Positions 1 to 7,342 of a stretch of 28,688 nucleotides of DNA are shown here, piece after piece. A program made the position numbers and the translations under genes. Positions within the stretch are counted from its first letter, which is position 1; every line of letters starts with the position of its first letter. A model generated the notes under the pieces. The model made no database searches. It was given only the letters and a program-made list of their open reading frames with translations, and was not told the DNA's origin. The DNA is from Paracoccaceae bacterium (GTDB lineage: Bacteria; Pseudomonadota; Alphaproteobacteria; Rhodobacterales; Rhodobacteraceae): assembly GCA_030625695.1 (NCBI GenBank), contig DAOUQK010000007.1:1-28688 (forward strand). Direction: 5' to 3'.

Positions 1-676
1 CAAATCCCGTGTCGAGACCGAGGCCGCCGAGGCATTGAAAATTCCGCAGAAAACGCCGACCGTTCTGAAACAGCACGGCATTCTGGCGGATGCCGTTCCC
101 AATATCGGTGCAAATTCGGGCAAACTGAACTTTATGGAGGCCGCGCGCTATATCGAAGTATGCGAGGCCTGTATCGCCATTATCAATGCCGAGGCCCCCG
201 ATATCGCGGCGGCCATACGTGACTTTGATGCGGCCAAGCCTAAAATCAGCGGCGTGATGGACGGTGCGCACCTGTTGGGCGTGCCTGCGGATCATATGAA
301 AGCGTTACAGGATCGCTATAACGCGATCACTGCGGACGCGGATACCGACATCGTTGCCACCGCCAAGGCCCTTGCCGAACTGGGCCGCGACATCGCCAAC
401 GATGCCACGATCAAAGACGCCAAACGCGCCCGCGACAAGGTGCTGACCGACAAATCCCGTGTCGAGACCGAGGCCGCCGAAGCATTGAAAGTTGCGCAGG
501 AAACGCCGGCCGTCCTGCAACAACATCGTATTCTGGCAAATGCCGTTCCCAATATCGGTGCAAATTCGGGCAAACTGAACTTTATGGAGGCCGCGCGCTA
601 TATCGAAGTATGCGAGGCCTGTATCGCCATTATCAATGCCGAGGCCCCCGGTATCGCGGCGGCCATTGCCCTGCGC
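1..676 (+). repeat. Two in-frame direct repeats, 450-bp period, inside the large ORF
   Basis: Bases 1-226 match bases 451-676 at an offset of exactly 450 (150 codons), so the repeat keeps the frame. The stretch 91-200 is identical to 541-650 over about 110 bases, while the flanks differ at scattered positions. That pattern fits recent duplication or gene conversion. More copies may lie upstream of the window. The repeated protein segment includes KLNFMEAARYIEVCEACIA, which has two Cys residues in an otherwise Cys-poor protein. Confidence 0.9.
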
Positions 677-3391
677 GATGACGTTACGGCCAATCGCAAG
701 CTGCTGGACGGTGACATCAACGCCGCCCGCCTGATTTATGGCACTTCAAAAGAGGCCAAAGGCCTGATCGAACAGTTCCAGAATCTCGACCAGGCTTTTG
801 AAGGCGCGATGTACGCTAAAGATTACAAGGTCGCGCAAACCTATCTCAAGCGGTTGACAGCCGCCGCCAAGCGGGTGCTCGAACTGAAACCGGCGATGGA
901 CGCGGACGAACAGGCCCGGGCAGATCACAAGGCCGAGCTTAAGGTGGTGCGCAAGGAAGTTACTGATGTCAGGAAAATTCCGGCGGCCACGAGTGAGCTG
1001 GGCCGGATTTTGGTACTTTTTGAAGCCAAGATTAGTGCCTATAGTGCAGCTTACAACGCCAAAGAGTGGGAACAGGCGACAGCATTGGTGCTTGAGATCA
1101 AGACGCTACGTGTTGAGTTTATGGCTGCGGCCGCTGATGCAGCGGGCGAGTTGAACAAAGACTTTGAAAAAGTGGTCTTGTGGGAATCTGATTGTAAGGC
1201 CCGCTATGCAAAACTGGACAAGATCAAGGGCACAACGCCGGAAATGACGGCGGCGATTGCCAATGCGAAGGCAGCTTTTGACGCTTCCAACGCCCAGTCG
1301 ACTGCTAAGGATTTCACCGCCGCACTGGCATCGACACAGAAGCTGAAAGGATTGCTGGACACCATCGACGGGTTGAAGGCCGCCAATGACGAGGCCTCGA
1401 AAAAACGCAACAAGGCCTGGACTGAATACAAGAAAAACAAGGCGCTGTGCAACGAGGCCCTTGCGATCAAACCCAACACGCCGGAGATGGCCGCGCTTTT
1501 CAAGACATTTGTCGACGCGCACTCCGATTTCCACAACGCGCGTAAACGCGGTGAAGACGGCCTTTTGGAGCAACTGCCGGGTATCATCACCGCGGCGCAG
1601 GCCGTGGTTGATGGAAAAGACGAAAACGCAGCGGGCAGGGACGAAGGCAGAAAGGCCGCCAATGATGCCAAAGATGCCGGAGCTGCCGATTTCTGGAAAG
1701 CAAAGGGCATGGCAGAAAAGTATCTGCCTTCCAGCCAGGCAGAGCTTGACGCGCATCAAGCGGCTAATGTGGAATATGGCAAACTGCTTGGGGCCGGTCG
1801 GTACATGGAATCGATTGAACACACGAATTTGCTGATGGCCGCCAACAAGGCCATCTTCGACGGCGAGGCGCAGTGGATTGCCGACGCCGGACAGGTCAAG
1901 GCCGATTATGATCTGCGCTATGCGCCCGTCAAAGCCGACTATGACAAGGTAGTCGCCTATCAACATGTATTGCCGGGGCTGGACGGCGAAATCACCGCCG
2001 TCCAAGCGCAAAAGCAAGCCGCCGACACGGAATATACCGGTGGCAATATGGGCAAGGCCTCGGGGCTGCTTGATAAACTGGAGGCAAGTGTTGCCCTGTT
2101 GGTTGCCAAGAAGGCCGCACATGACACTGGTGTCACCGACAAGGCATGGATTGCCGCCAAGAAGACCAGTATTGGCAGTGATGTTGATGCAGCCTGTGAC
2201 GATTTCGCTTTGATGCCTGAAACGCAGGACATTCAAAGCCGCCTGAACTATGCAAAAAAGGTCGCCACAATCGCCGAAACCGGGCATAACTTTGCCGGCG
2301 TACGCGCGCAATGGGTCGAACTGGAGCGGTTGTTGGTCTTGTGGCAAGCCAAAGAGACCGAAAACGATGACGCCTGGGACGGAGATGTCAAAGAAGTTAG
2401 CCGCCGCCTGAAAGCTGTAAAAACTGAGCGCGATACGGCCAGCGAAATTTCACCCATAACTCCGGACCTGAAAAAGCTGAAAACAGCATACGGCGATGTT
2501 ACCAAAAGATTCTGGAGAGCGTATGAGTCACTGGATTGGGTGCTTGCTCTGTCGTTGATGGATGATTTTGAGCGCACGGTGAAAGCACTGGCCGCGGCAA
2601 AGGGCGACTATGACGCTGCCTTGCTGTTGGCCCAGCCAATTGCTGCGGCGGCCACGCAAGCTTTGACTGACATTTCGGAGTCCGACCTCAAAGCCAAGCC
2701 GACGGAAGAAAAGCTGAAACTGCTGGATGAAATGCGCGCAACGGGTGAAGACCTGACAACGGCGCAGCGCAAATTGCAGCGTAAACTTTATTCTTCCCTC
2801 GATTATGACGCTGATTTTAAAGAAGCCGATGAAAAGCGGCGCGATGAGTTGGTAAAGGTCTTAAAGGCCGACGAAGACGTGAAAGAGGCGCGCGGCAAAT
2901 GGGGCGAAATGGATGATGACGCCCGGTTGGCGGTGCTGATCAAAGTCATGAATGCCGAATGCAAGGTTTTCAACATCCCGCCGCCTGCTGTGCGGCTGTT
3001 TTATGAACCACCCGGCGACGAAGGATTCTTTTCCGGTGACTCTATGACGCTGAACCTGAACACCCATCCCGACAGCGGCTGGACAGATTTCAAGGAAGCC
3101 GTGAATACAGTTGTGCATGAGAACATGCACAATTATCAGGAGGTACTGGTGCGCCGTCTGAATGAAGGCATCATCACCAAAGAAGACCCTGAATACGTGC
3201 AGGCGCTGATTTTTGCCTCAAACGACGCACCGGGTGGTTATGTAGATACCAATGAAAAACCGGACGCGAATGAGACCAATCAAAAGCCGTACAAGACCCA
3301 GCCAGTCGAAGCGCATGCCTGGGACAGCGGCGATGGCGTGGCCGGTGATCTGATGGCCGAAGATCCGCCAGATGAAAACGAGGTATATTAA
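2..3391 (+). CDS. Large helical-repeat protein with C-terminal HExxH metallopeptidase-like domain (5' end outside window)
   Basis: I do not recognise a named family. The frame is open to the window's left edge. The apparent TTG start at 35 lies inside a repeat whose second copy (from 451) continues the same reading, so the true start is upstream. Most of the protein is Ala/Lys/Glu-rich helix with no signal peptide visible. About seven degenerate segments share a pattern of an aromatic or Asp-Tyr/Trp, then 'xxA', then evenly spaced Leu (near 820-885, 1063-1120, 1312-1371, 1558-1614, 2047-2124, 2290-2352, 2533-2610). This suggests three-helix, spectrin-like repeats. The last 200 residues differ. 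VVHENMHNYQ gives an HExxH site (His codons 3116 and 3128), and QPVEAHAW about 60 residues later offers a Glu (3308) as third zinc ligand, as in gluzincins. Enzyme activity is inference. A secreted or injected effector is possible but unproven. Confidence 0.75.
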   Translation, partial: KSRVETEAAEALKIPQKTPTVLKQHGILADAVPNIGANSGKLNFMEAARYIEVCEACIAIINAEAPDIAAAIRDFDAAKPKISGVMDGAHLLGVPADHMKALQDRYNAITADADTDIVATAKALAELGRDIANDATIKDAKRARDKVLTDKSRVETEAAEALKVAQETPAVLQQHRILANAVPNIGANSGKLNFMEAARYIEVCEACIAIINAEAPGIAAAIALRDDVTANRKLLDGDINAARLIYGTSKEAKGLIEQFQNLDQAFEGAMYAKDYKVAQTYLKRLTAAAKRVLELKPAMDADEQARADHKAELKVVRKEVTDVRKIPAATSELGRILVLFEAKISAYSAAYNAKEWEQATALVLEIKTLRVEFMAAAADAAGELNKDFEKVVLWESDCKARYAKLDKIKGTTPEMTAAIANAKAAFDASNAQSTAKDFTAALASTQKLKGLLDTIDGLKAANDEASKKRNKAWTEYKKNKALCNEALAIKPNTPEMAALFKTFVDAHSDFHNARKRGEDGLLEQLPGIITAAQAVVDGKDENAAGRDEGRKAANDAKDAGAADFWKAKGMAEKYLPSSQAELDAHQAANVEYGKLLGAGRYMESIEHTNLLMAANKAIFDGEAQWIADAGQVKADYDLRYAPVKADYDKVVAYQHVLPGLDGEITAVQAQKQAADTEYTGGNMGKASGLLDKLEASVALLVAKKAAHDTGVTDKAWIAAKKTSIGSDVDAACDDFALMPETQDIQSRLNYAKKVATIAETGHNFAGVRAQWVELERLLVLWQAKETENDDAWDGDVKEVSRRLKAVKTERDTASEISPITPDLKKLKTAYGDVTKRFWRAYESLDWVLALSLMDDFERTVKALAAAKGDYDAALLLAQPIAAAATQALTDISESDLKAKPTEEKLKLLDEMRATGEDLTTAQRKLQRKLYSSLDYDADFKEADEKRRDELVKVLKADEDVKEARGKWGEMDDDARLAVLIKVMNAECKVFNIPPPAVRLFYEPPGDEGFFSGDSMTLNLNTHPDSGWTDFKEAVNTVVHENMHNYQEVLVRRLNEGIITKEDPEYVQALIFASNDAPGGYVDTNEKPDANETNQKPYKTQPVEAHAWDSGDGVAGDLMAEDPPDENEVY

Positions 3392-3413
3392 ATCATGAAC
3401 GAGGAGTCGCGAC

Positions 3414-3857
3414 ATGGCTGAATTAGCACCTCTTAGAATCGTCTATCTATTGGATACCGGGGCGGAAAAAGAAATCGCCCAAGGGACAATTACGCAGGAC
3501 GGTATGCTGGAGACTTCCAAAGTGCTGCCATCGCAGGTGGCGGCGGTTGAAACACTGGTGTCTGAACTGAACGCGTCCGAGCGGGTGTTTACCCGCGATG
3601 CGCGCACCTCACCGGAAACCGGACGGGCGGCGATGGTAAAAACGCCGGTTGAACGGGGCATGCCGGGATTTCTGGATGCCCTGAACGAAACGGCCAAACG
3701 GTTCTACAAGGTCGAACTGCGGTTTGATCCGGCGGTGTTCGCAGGCGGCGAACAGTTGATGCTGGACCCGAGTGATGACGACGACGATGATCTGGAAGAC
3801 GACACACCAAATGGCCCGGATATGACCCCAGAGGAAGACGCACTGACGGGGTTTTGA
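3414..3857 (+). CDS. Small hypothetical protein with acidic C-terminal tail
   Basis: The 147-residue product is not a family I recognise. It begins 22 bases after the stop of the large repeat protein, with a good ribosome binding site (GAGGAG at 3401-3406, 8 bases before ATG), so the two genes are probably co-transcribed. The first 100 residues look like a small alpha/beta domain (LRIVYLLDTGAEKEIAQG, later KRFYKVELRFDPAVF). The end is a run of six Asp followed by other acidic residues. There is no signal peptide or membrane segment. An adaptor, chaperone or immunity-type partner of the upstream protein is conceivable from position only. Confidence 0.7.
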   Translation: MAELAPLRIVYLLDTGAEKEIAQGTITQDGMLETSKVLPSQVAAVETLVSELNASERVFTRDARTSPETGRAAMVKTPVERGMPGFLDALNETAKRFYKVELRFDPAVFAGGEQLMLDPSDDDDDDLEDDTPNGPDMTPEEDALTGF

Positions 3858-3899
3858 CGGTTAGGCCAGGCCCCGTGCAAGGCTAAGACTGGCGTTGGC

Positions 3900-4949
3900 T
3901 CAGGCCCCCAAAGCGGCTGATATTTCTTGCAGTTTTACCTTGATCGGCGCGGCGATGGACACATCTGGCAGGATATCATTGCCGTCCAGAGCCGAGATGA
4001 TCGGATCGCTTTCCACATGTTTGGTGAATTTTGTGATCATATCGCGGGCGGCATCCACATGGGTTTTGCGATCCTGTTCGCTGGCATTCAGCACTTCATC
4101 CAGTTGATCATGCAGCTTTTCGTTGAAGGTAGAAAAGCTGTCGTCCAGCATTTTGATCGCTTTGTTCACTTCGCCAACCGCATCTGGGACGTCGGCATAA
4201 TCGGACTCGATTTGGGCTTTCAATCGGCCCAATTCGCCCAGCGCCACCTTGCGTGTATCAGGCCATTCAATCCGCGCCTTGCCCAGCTTGACCAGCGACA
4301 GAGGTTTTGAACCACCGCCTTCACCAATCACCTTGGCCAGCACATCGCTTAACTGGCCCAGCCGTTTCTTGGCAGCCTCGGCATCGCCTTCGGCCCCTGC
4401 TGATTTGATCGCCTGCATCAGCTTCAGAATCGGAACCTTGGCACGCGGATTTGCTGTCAGTGCCTCTTTGATTTTTGGTGCCAGTTTTTTCAGGACTGCG
4501 TCCAGCTTGGCCGCCAATCCATCTTCCACGCTGGCTTCATCCGGTGCATTGTCCGTGACCGAAGGCGCGCCCGGGGCCTCGTTCTGTTCTCCGTCGTCGT
4601 CGCTTTCGACCACATTGCCCGCAGAATCCATGATCTGGATCTTCATCGAATCGCCAGTTGCGAATTTCAGGAACACTTTCAGCCGTTTGGCGGCGGTTGA
4701 CGGCGGGTCGTTGAAGCAGGTCAACATGACCAGTTTGCCTTTGCATTCCACCGTCCCACAGGCCACTTTCGGCGATCCACCTATCTTTTTGGCATCCTTT
4801 TGCAGCTTTTCAGGCTTCAAAGAACGGTGGATCAACATCGCACTTTGTTCAGGCTTGGTGGCAAGGCTCAGACCAAAATTCAAGGCTTTCTGGCGTGATG
4901 CCGCCAACTTGGCTTTCAGGTCATCTTTTTCCGCAACACTCATCGGCAT
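3900..4949 (-). CDS. Hypothetical 349-residue helical protein
   Basis: The family is not recognised. The gene converges on the preceding pair with a 42-base gap. ATG at 4949 has a fitting AAGGAA about 9 bases upstream. Residues 1-95 form a small domain with three Cys in a short span (ACGTVECKGKLVMLTCF). An acidic linker follows (around 112-140), then a long Lys/Ala/Leu/Glu-rich helical part to the end. The long plus-strand frame on the opposite strand (4249-5049) has Ser/Phe-rich, unprotein-like composition and is a shadow. Composition and helical style resemble the large repeat protein next door, so the three genes may form one module; this is inference. Confidence 0.7.
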   Translation of the reverse strand: MPMSVAEKDDLKAKLAASRQKALNFGLSLATKPEQSAMLIHRSLKPEKLQKDAKKIGGSPKVACGTVECKGKLVMLTCFNDPPSTAAKRLKVFLKFATGDSMKIQIMDSAGNVVESDDDGEQNEAPGAPSVTDNAPDEASVEDGLAAKLDAVLKKLAPKIKEALTANPRAKVPILKLMQAIKSAGAEGDAEAAKKRLGQLSDVLAKVIGEGGGSKPLSLVKLGKARIEWPDTRKVALGELGRLKAQIESDYADVPDAVGEVNKAIKMLDDSFSTFNEKLHDQLDEVLNASEQDRKTHVDAARDMITKFTKHVESDPIISALDGNDILPDVSIAAPIKVKLQEISAALGA

Positions 4950-5248
4950 GGCTAAATTCCTTTATGCGATAACTTCAGTGTGCCCGCGATTTATTTTTTT
5001 CTCAATGTTTTTACGAGCCTCAGGTGCGAATTTCCATGTTTTTCGGTGACAGAGAAAGTGGTGGGGCACTACCAACCCTAAGCGTGAAAATTGGCTGATG
5101 GCACGGGAAAGGGAAACTGCTGCCATGATAGACGGGCATACCCAAACTGCGACCCTGCCGGCGTTGACGGGTTGCATTTGTTACTGTGCCGCAACCGAAA
5201 CACGGGCCACCTGGCACCTGGCACCTGTGCCACAGGGTACCTGCTGTA
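4950..5248. other. Intergenic stretch between the helical-protein gene and the regulator
   Basis: No credible gene is seen on either strand. It should hold the promoter of the minus-strand 349-residue gene. Near the right end the heptamer-like unit GGCACCT is repeated, and there is a 12-base interrupted palindrome at 5220-5231 (GGCAC-CT-GTGCC). The palindrome could be an operator half or a small hairpin; nothing else supports a function. Confidence 0.5.
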
Positions 5249-5291
5249 TTGATTCAAATCATGGCCCGGGGCTGAAGAATCGACCTATCTT
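5249..5291 (+). promoter_or_regulatory. FNR/Dnr-like box and candidate -10 of the regulator gene
   Basis: TTGAT-TCAA-ATCAT at 5249-5262 differs from the FNR-family consensus TTGAT-N4-ATCAA only at the last base. A TATCTT hexamer at 5286-5291 lies about 33 bp from the box centre, as expected for activation from about -41.5. The site is 80 bp before the GTG start of the Crp/Fnr gene, so auto-regulation or control by an FNR/FnrL protein is likely. Confidence 0.65.
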
Positions 5292-5341
5292 GCCAATCGA
5301 ATAGAGTTGCCCGCTTCTTGCAGAATTCAAAGGAATAAACG

Positions 5342-6049
5342 GTGCCACACAACAATTACAAATCAACCGCCCGCGCATCACTGTTTATGCAGTCCTTGCC
5401 GGATAAACATGTGGAACCCTTGTTGTCGCATGCCTTGTTTCGCCAATACACATGCGGTGAAACGCTGTTCATTCAGGACGAAGAAGCCTCTGGTATCCAC
5501 CTGGTGCTGGAAGGTTGGGCCAAGCTGTATCGCATCGCCCCGAACGGGTCCGAGGTGGTGGTCAGCTTGTTTACGCGCGGCGAAAGTTTCGGCGAAGCGA
5601 TTGCCTTACGCGGCGGGCATTATCCGGTTTCCGCCGAGGCGGCGACGGATTGTACGCTGCTCATCCTGCCCGCCTCAGTTCTGGTAAGGATGATTCACGA
5701 CGACCCGAACGTCGCCGTTTCCCTGCTGGCGTCGACTTTCGGGCATCTTCATTCTCTGGTGGTCGAGTTGGAACACCTCAAGGCCCAAACCGGCACCCAG
5801 CGGGTGGCTGAATTTCTGCTAGGCCTGCGTCAGTGTGATGACGATGGCTGTCGGATTGTCCTGCCATACAACAAAGTGCTTATCGCCGGTCGATTGGGTA
5901 TGAAACCGGAAAGCCTTAGTCGCGCGTTCAGTCGGCTGAAACCCTATGGGGTACGTATCGAACATAATTGTGCATTCATTGCCGATGTCGCCCGATTGCA
6001 GGAATACGCCAAGATCGACCCGGCACAGGCATGGTCCAATTCCGGTTAA
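5342..6049 (+). CDS. dnr: Crp/Fnr-family regulator, Dnr/Nnr type (NO-responsive denitrification activator)
   Basis: The 235-residue product has the Crp/Fnr layout. The cyclic-nucleotide-like beta barrel covers about 20-125 (GESFGEAIALRGG at 80-92), followed by a dimer helix about 130-163 and a helix-turn-helix about 178-202. The recognition helix contains PESLSRAFSRLK; the E-xx-SR pattern fits reading TTGAT-type half sites. The Cys residues (38, 104, 165, 170, 210) do not form the N-terminal iron-sulfur cluster set of FNR, so this is Dnr/Nnr-like and probably senses NO through haem, as known for Dnr. GTG start at 5342 has AAAGGA about 8 bases upstream. It sits next to the nor/nir genes, whose promoters carry matching boxes. 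The exact subgroup (Dnr, NnrR, DnrE) is uncertain. Confidence 0.85.
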   Translation: MPHNNYKSTARASLFMQSLPDKHVEPLLSHALFRQYTCGETLFIQDEEASGIHLVLEGWAKLYRIAPNGSEVVVSLFTRGESFGEAIALRGGHYPVSAEAATDCTLLILPASVLVRMIHDDPNVAVSLLASTFGHLHSLVVELEHLKAQTGTQRVAEFLLGLRQCDDDGCRIVLPYNKVLIAGRLGMKPESLSRAFSRLKPYGVRIEHNCAFIADVARLQEYAKIDPAQAWSNSG

Positions 6050-6096
6050 CAGGCGGTGCGTTTCAAATGGATCAATTGAGGAAGGCCCGAAATTAC

Positions 6097-6477
6097 CTAG
6101 GCAGCGGGCTCGCAAAACTCGCACCATAGCCTTACTGCGGCGAGTTTGATCATTGCCATAAAGTTCTGGGACGTTTTTTCGTACCGCGTCGCGATACGGC
6201 GAAATGATGCTTTCAACGGCAGCAACGTATGACGCCGAAAGGCGACGACCATCGCCTCCTCATCCACACTCAGAACCGTGGAGCTGGGTTCCGTCGGGCC
6301 GGTCTTGCGATCTTCTACTGTCTCGCGCTTGCGCCATTTGGCAACCGTTTTGACATTAATGCCAAGTTCCCGGCTCAGAGCCGCGTTCGTAGCTTGCGAT
6401 CGCTGTATTGCTGCTCTGATAGCCTGCGTGGTCGTGGCGCAGCCGTGACGTATCTGCCCCATAGTGCTTCCTTCCAT
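6097..6477 (-). pseudogene. Chimeric transposase relic: IS481-type N-terminus joined to IS5-type C-terminus
   Basis: The single open frame joins two unrelated transposase pieces. Residues 1-83 (MGQIRHGCATTT..., LSRELGINVKTVAKWRKR, VVAFRRHTLLPL) match the helix-turn-helix start of IS481-family transposases. From residue about 84 (coding position near 6228) it changes to FRRIATRYEKTSQNFMAMIKLAAVRLW, the typical end of IS5-family transposases. Neither has a catalytic core (no DDE residues), so the product cannot transpose. The simplest history is insertion of one element into or beside the other, followed by deletion across both. Whether the fused frame is translated is unknown. Confidence 0.8.
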
Positions 6478-6518
6478 TCCAAAGAACAGATCGCACCATC
6501 AAACCGTGGGATCAAACA
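6228..6518 (-). mobile_element. Left part of an IS481-family element including its terminal end
   Basis: Upstream of the relic's ATG (6477) the minus strand runs back to TGTTTGATCCCACGG, with its outer end at about 6518. A TGT start is typical of IS481-family ends. The other end and the rest of the transposase are missing. The outer edge is two bases from the stop codon of norF, so insertion occurred exactly at the end of the nor operon. Confidence 0.6.
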
Positions 6519-6519
6519 C

Positions 6520-6789
6520 CTAGAAAGCACCGGCGATCAGGTACAATCCGATGATAAGTACCCCGAACGCTCCGATCGCCCAAACAAACCCACTCAGCCA
6601 ACCGGGGGCCTGTGCCAGCCCAAGATAGCGTGACAGGATTGCCCTGGCCTTGATCAGCGCCAGACAGATGACGATTGTGCCGGTTACTCGCCGATCCCCG
6701 CCTTGCGTCGCAACAAAGGCCGCCAGCGCGGAGGCACCGCTAAGAGCAATGAGCCAAACCCAGGTAGTCAACAATGTGCGGTTCAACAT
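6520..6789 (-). CDS. norF: NorF, small membrane protein of the nitric oxide reductase operon
   Basis: The 89-residue product has three predicted membrane segments: WVWLIALSGASALAAFVA, a middle one around TGTIVICLALIKARAIL, and WAIGAFGVLIIGLYLIAGAF. This is the pattern of NorF / cytochrome c oxidase subunit IV-like proteins. It starts 4 bases after the norE stop and is the last gene of norCBQDEF. NorE and NorF are not catalytic; in Paracoccus they improve full NO reductase activity. The stop codon lies directly beside the end of an IS481 relic, so the last residues could have been altered by the insertion, although the length is normal for NorF. Confidence 0.8.
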   Translation of the reverse strand: MLNRTLLTTWVWLIALSGASALAAFVATQGGDRRVTGTIVICLALIKARAILSRYLGLAQAPGWLSGFVWAIGAFGVLIIGLYLIAGAF

Positions 6790-6793
6790 GCGC

Positions 6794-7342
6794 CTACCCC
6801 AACAGATAAATTACCGGGAAAAGCAGTACCCAGATTAGATCGACCATATGCCAGAACGCGCCAGCCGCTTCGATATTGTCCGGATCATCACGCCAGGCGA
6901 CCAATAACAACAGCACCACACCGGCCACCACATGGGCCGCATGAAAACCGGTCAGCAGGTAGTAGAACGTAAAGAACGGATGGGTGTCCCAGCCGATCCC
7001 CTCCGCCGCCTTGGCCCCGTATTCCTGCGCTTTTATCCACAGGAACACGACGCCCAGCCCCGCCGCTGCGATCAGCGCCAGACGGGCCTTGATCCGCACC
7101 CCCGTCCGGGACCAGATCAGCGCCTGCGCCGCCAGAAACCCGCTGGTGACCAACACGATGGTGTTGAGCGCGGCCCCGGTGCGGTTCAGGTGGTTTTGCG
7201 CCTCGGCGAATCCGACAGGATCGGTCAGGCGCACGCCCATGAATGCAACCAGCCCGGCCCCGAACACCGCCAGTTCGGAAATGATCAGCACCCACATCAG
7301 CAATTCACCCGGCAATTGGCCGGGCGCAGTCTGATCGCTCAT
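6794..7342 (-). CDS. norE: NorE, cytochrome c oxidase subunit III-like protein
   Basis: The 182-residue integral membrane protein has about five hydrophobic helices and the haem-copper oxidase subunit III signature (LIISELAVFGAGLVAFMG near the start, FYYLLTGFHAAHVVAGVVLLL late, ending WHMVDLIWVLLFPVIYLLG). The short form and its place between norD and norF identify NorE. ATG at 7342 overlaps the norD stop by 4 bases (ATGA), so translation is probably coupled. Its role in NO reductase maturation or activity is auxiliary in studied denitrifiers. Confidence 0.9.
   Translation of the reverse strand: MSDQTAPGQLPGELLMWVLIISELAVFGAGLVAFMGVRLTDPVGFAEAQNHLNRTGAALNTIVLVTSGFLAAQALIWSRTGVRIKARLALIAAAGLGVVFLWIKAQEYGAKAAEGIGWDTHPFFTFYYLLTGFHAAHVVAGVVLLLLVAWRDDPDNIEAAGAFWHMVDLIWVLLFPVIYLLG

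Noticed and set aside
1106..2347. Minus-strand frame of 413 codons inside the large repeat gene
   Set aside because: Its composition is unlike a real protein (many Gly/Phe/Arg/Cys). The plus-strand frame is continuous, repeat-structured and ends in a recognisable motif.
4249..5049. Long plus-strand frame of 266 codons
   Set aside because: It lies opposite the 349-residue minus-strand gene, has no ribosome site, and its Ser/Phe-rich composition looks like a reverse reading of a Lys/Ala-rich gene.
6062..6075. TTCAA-ATGG-ATCAA as a further Dnr box
   Set aside because: Only one half matches, it lies 13 bases after the regulator's stop, and no gene begins in a suitable position.
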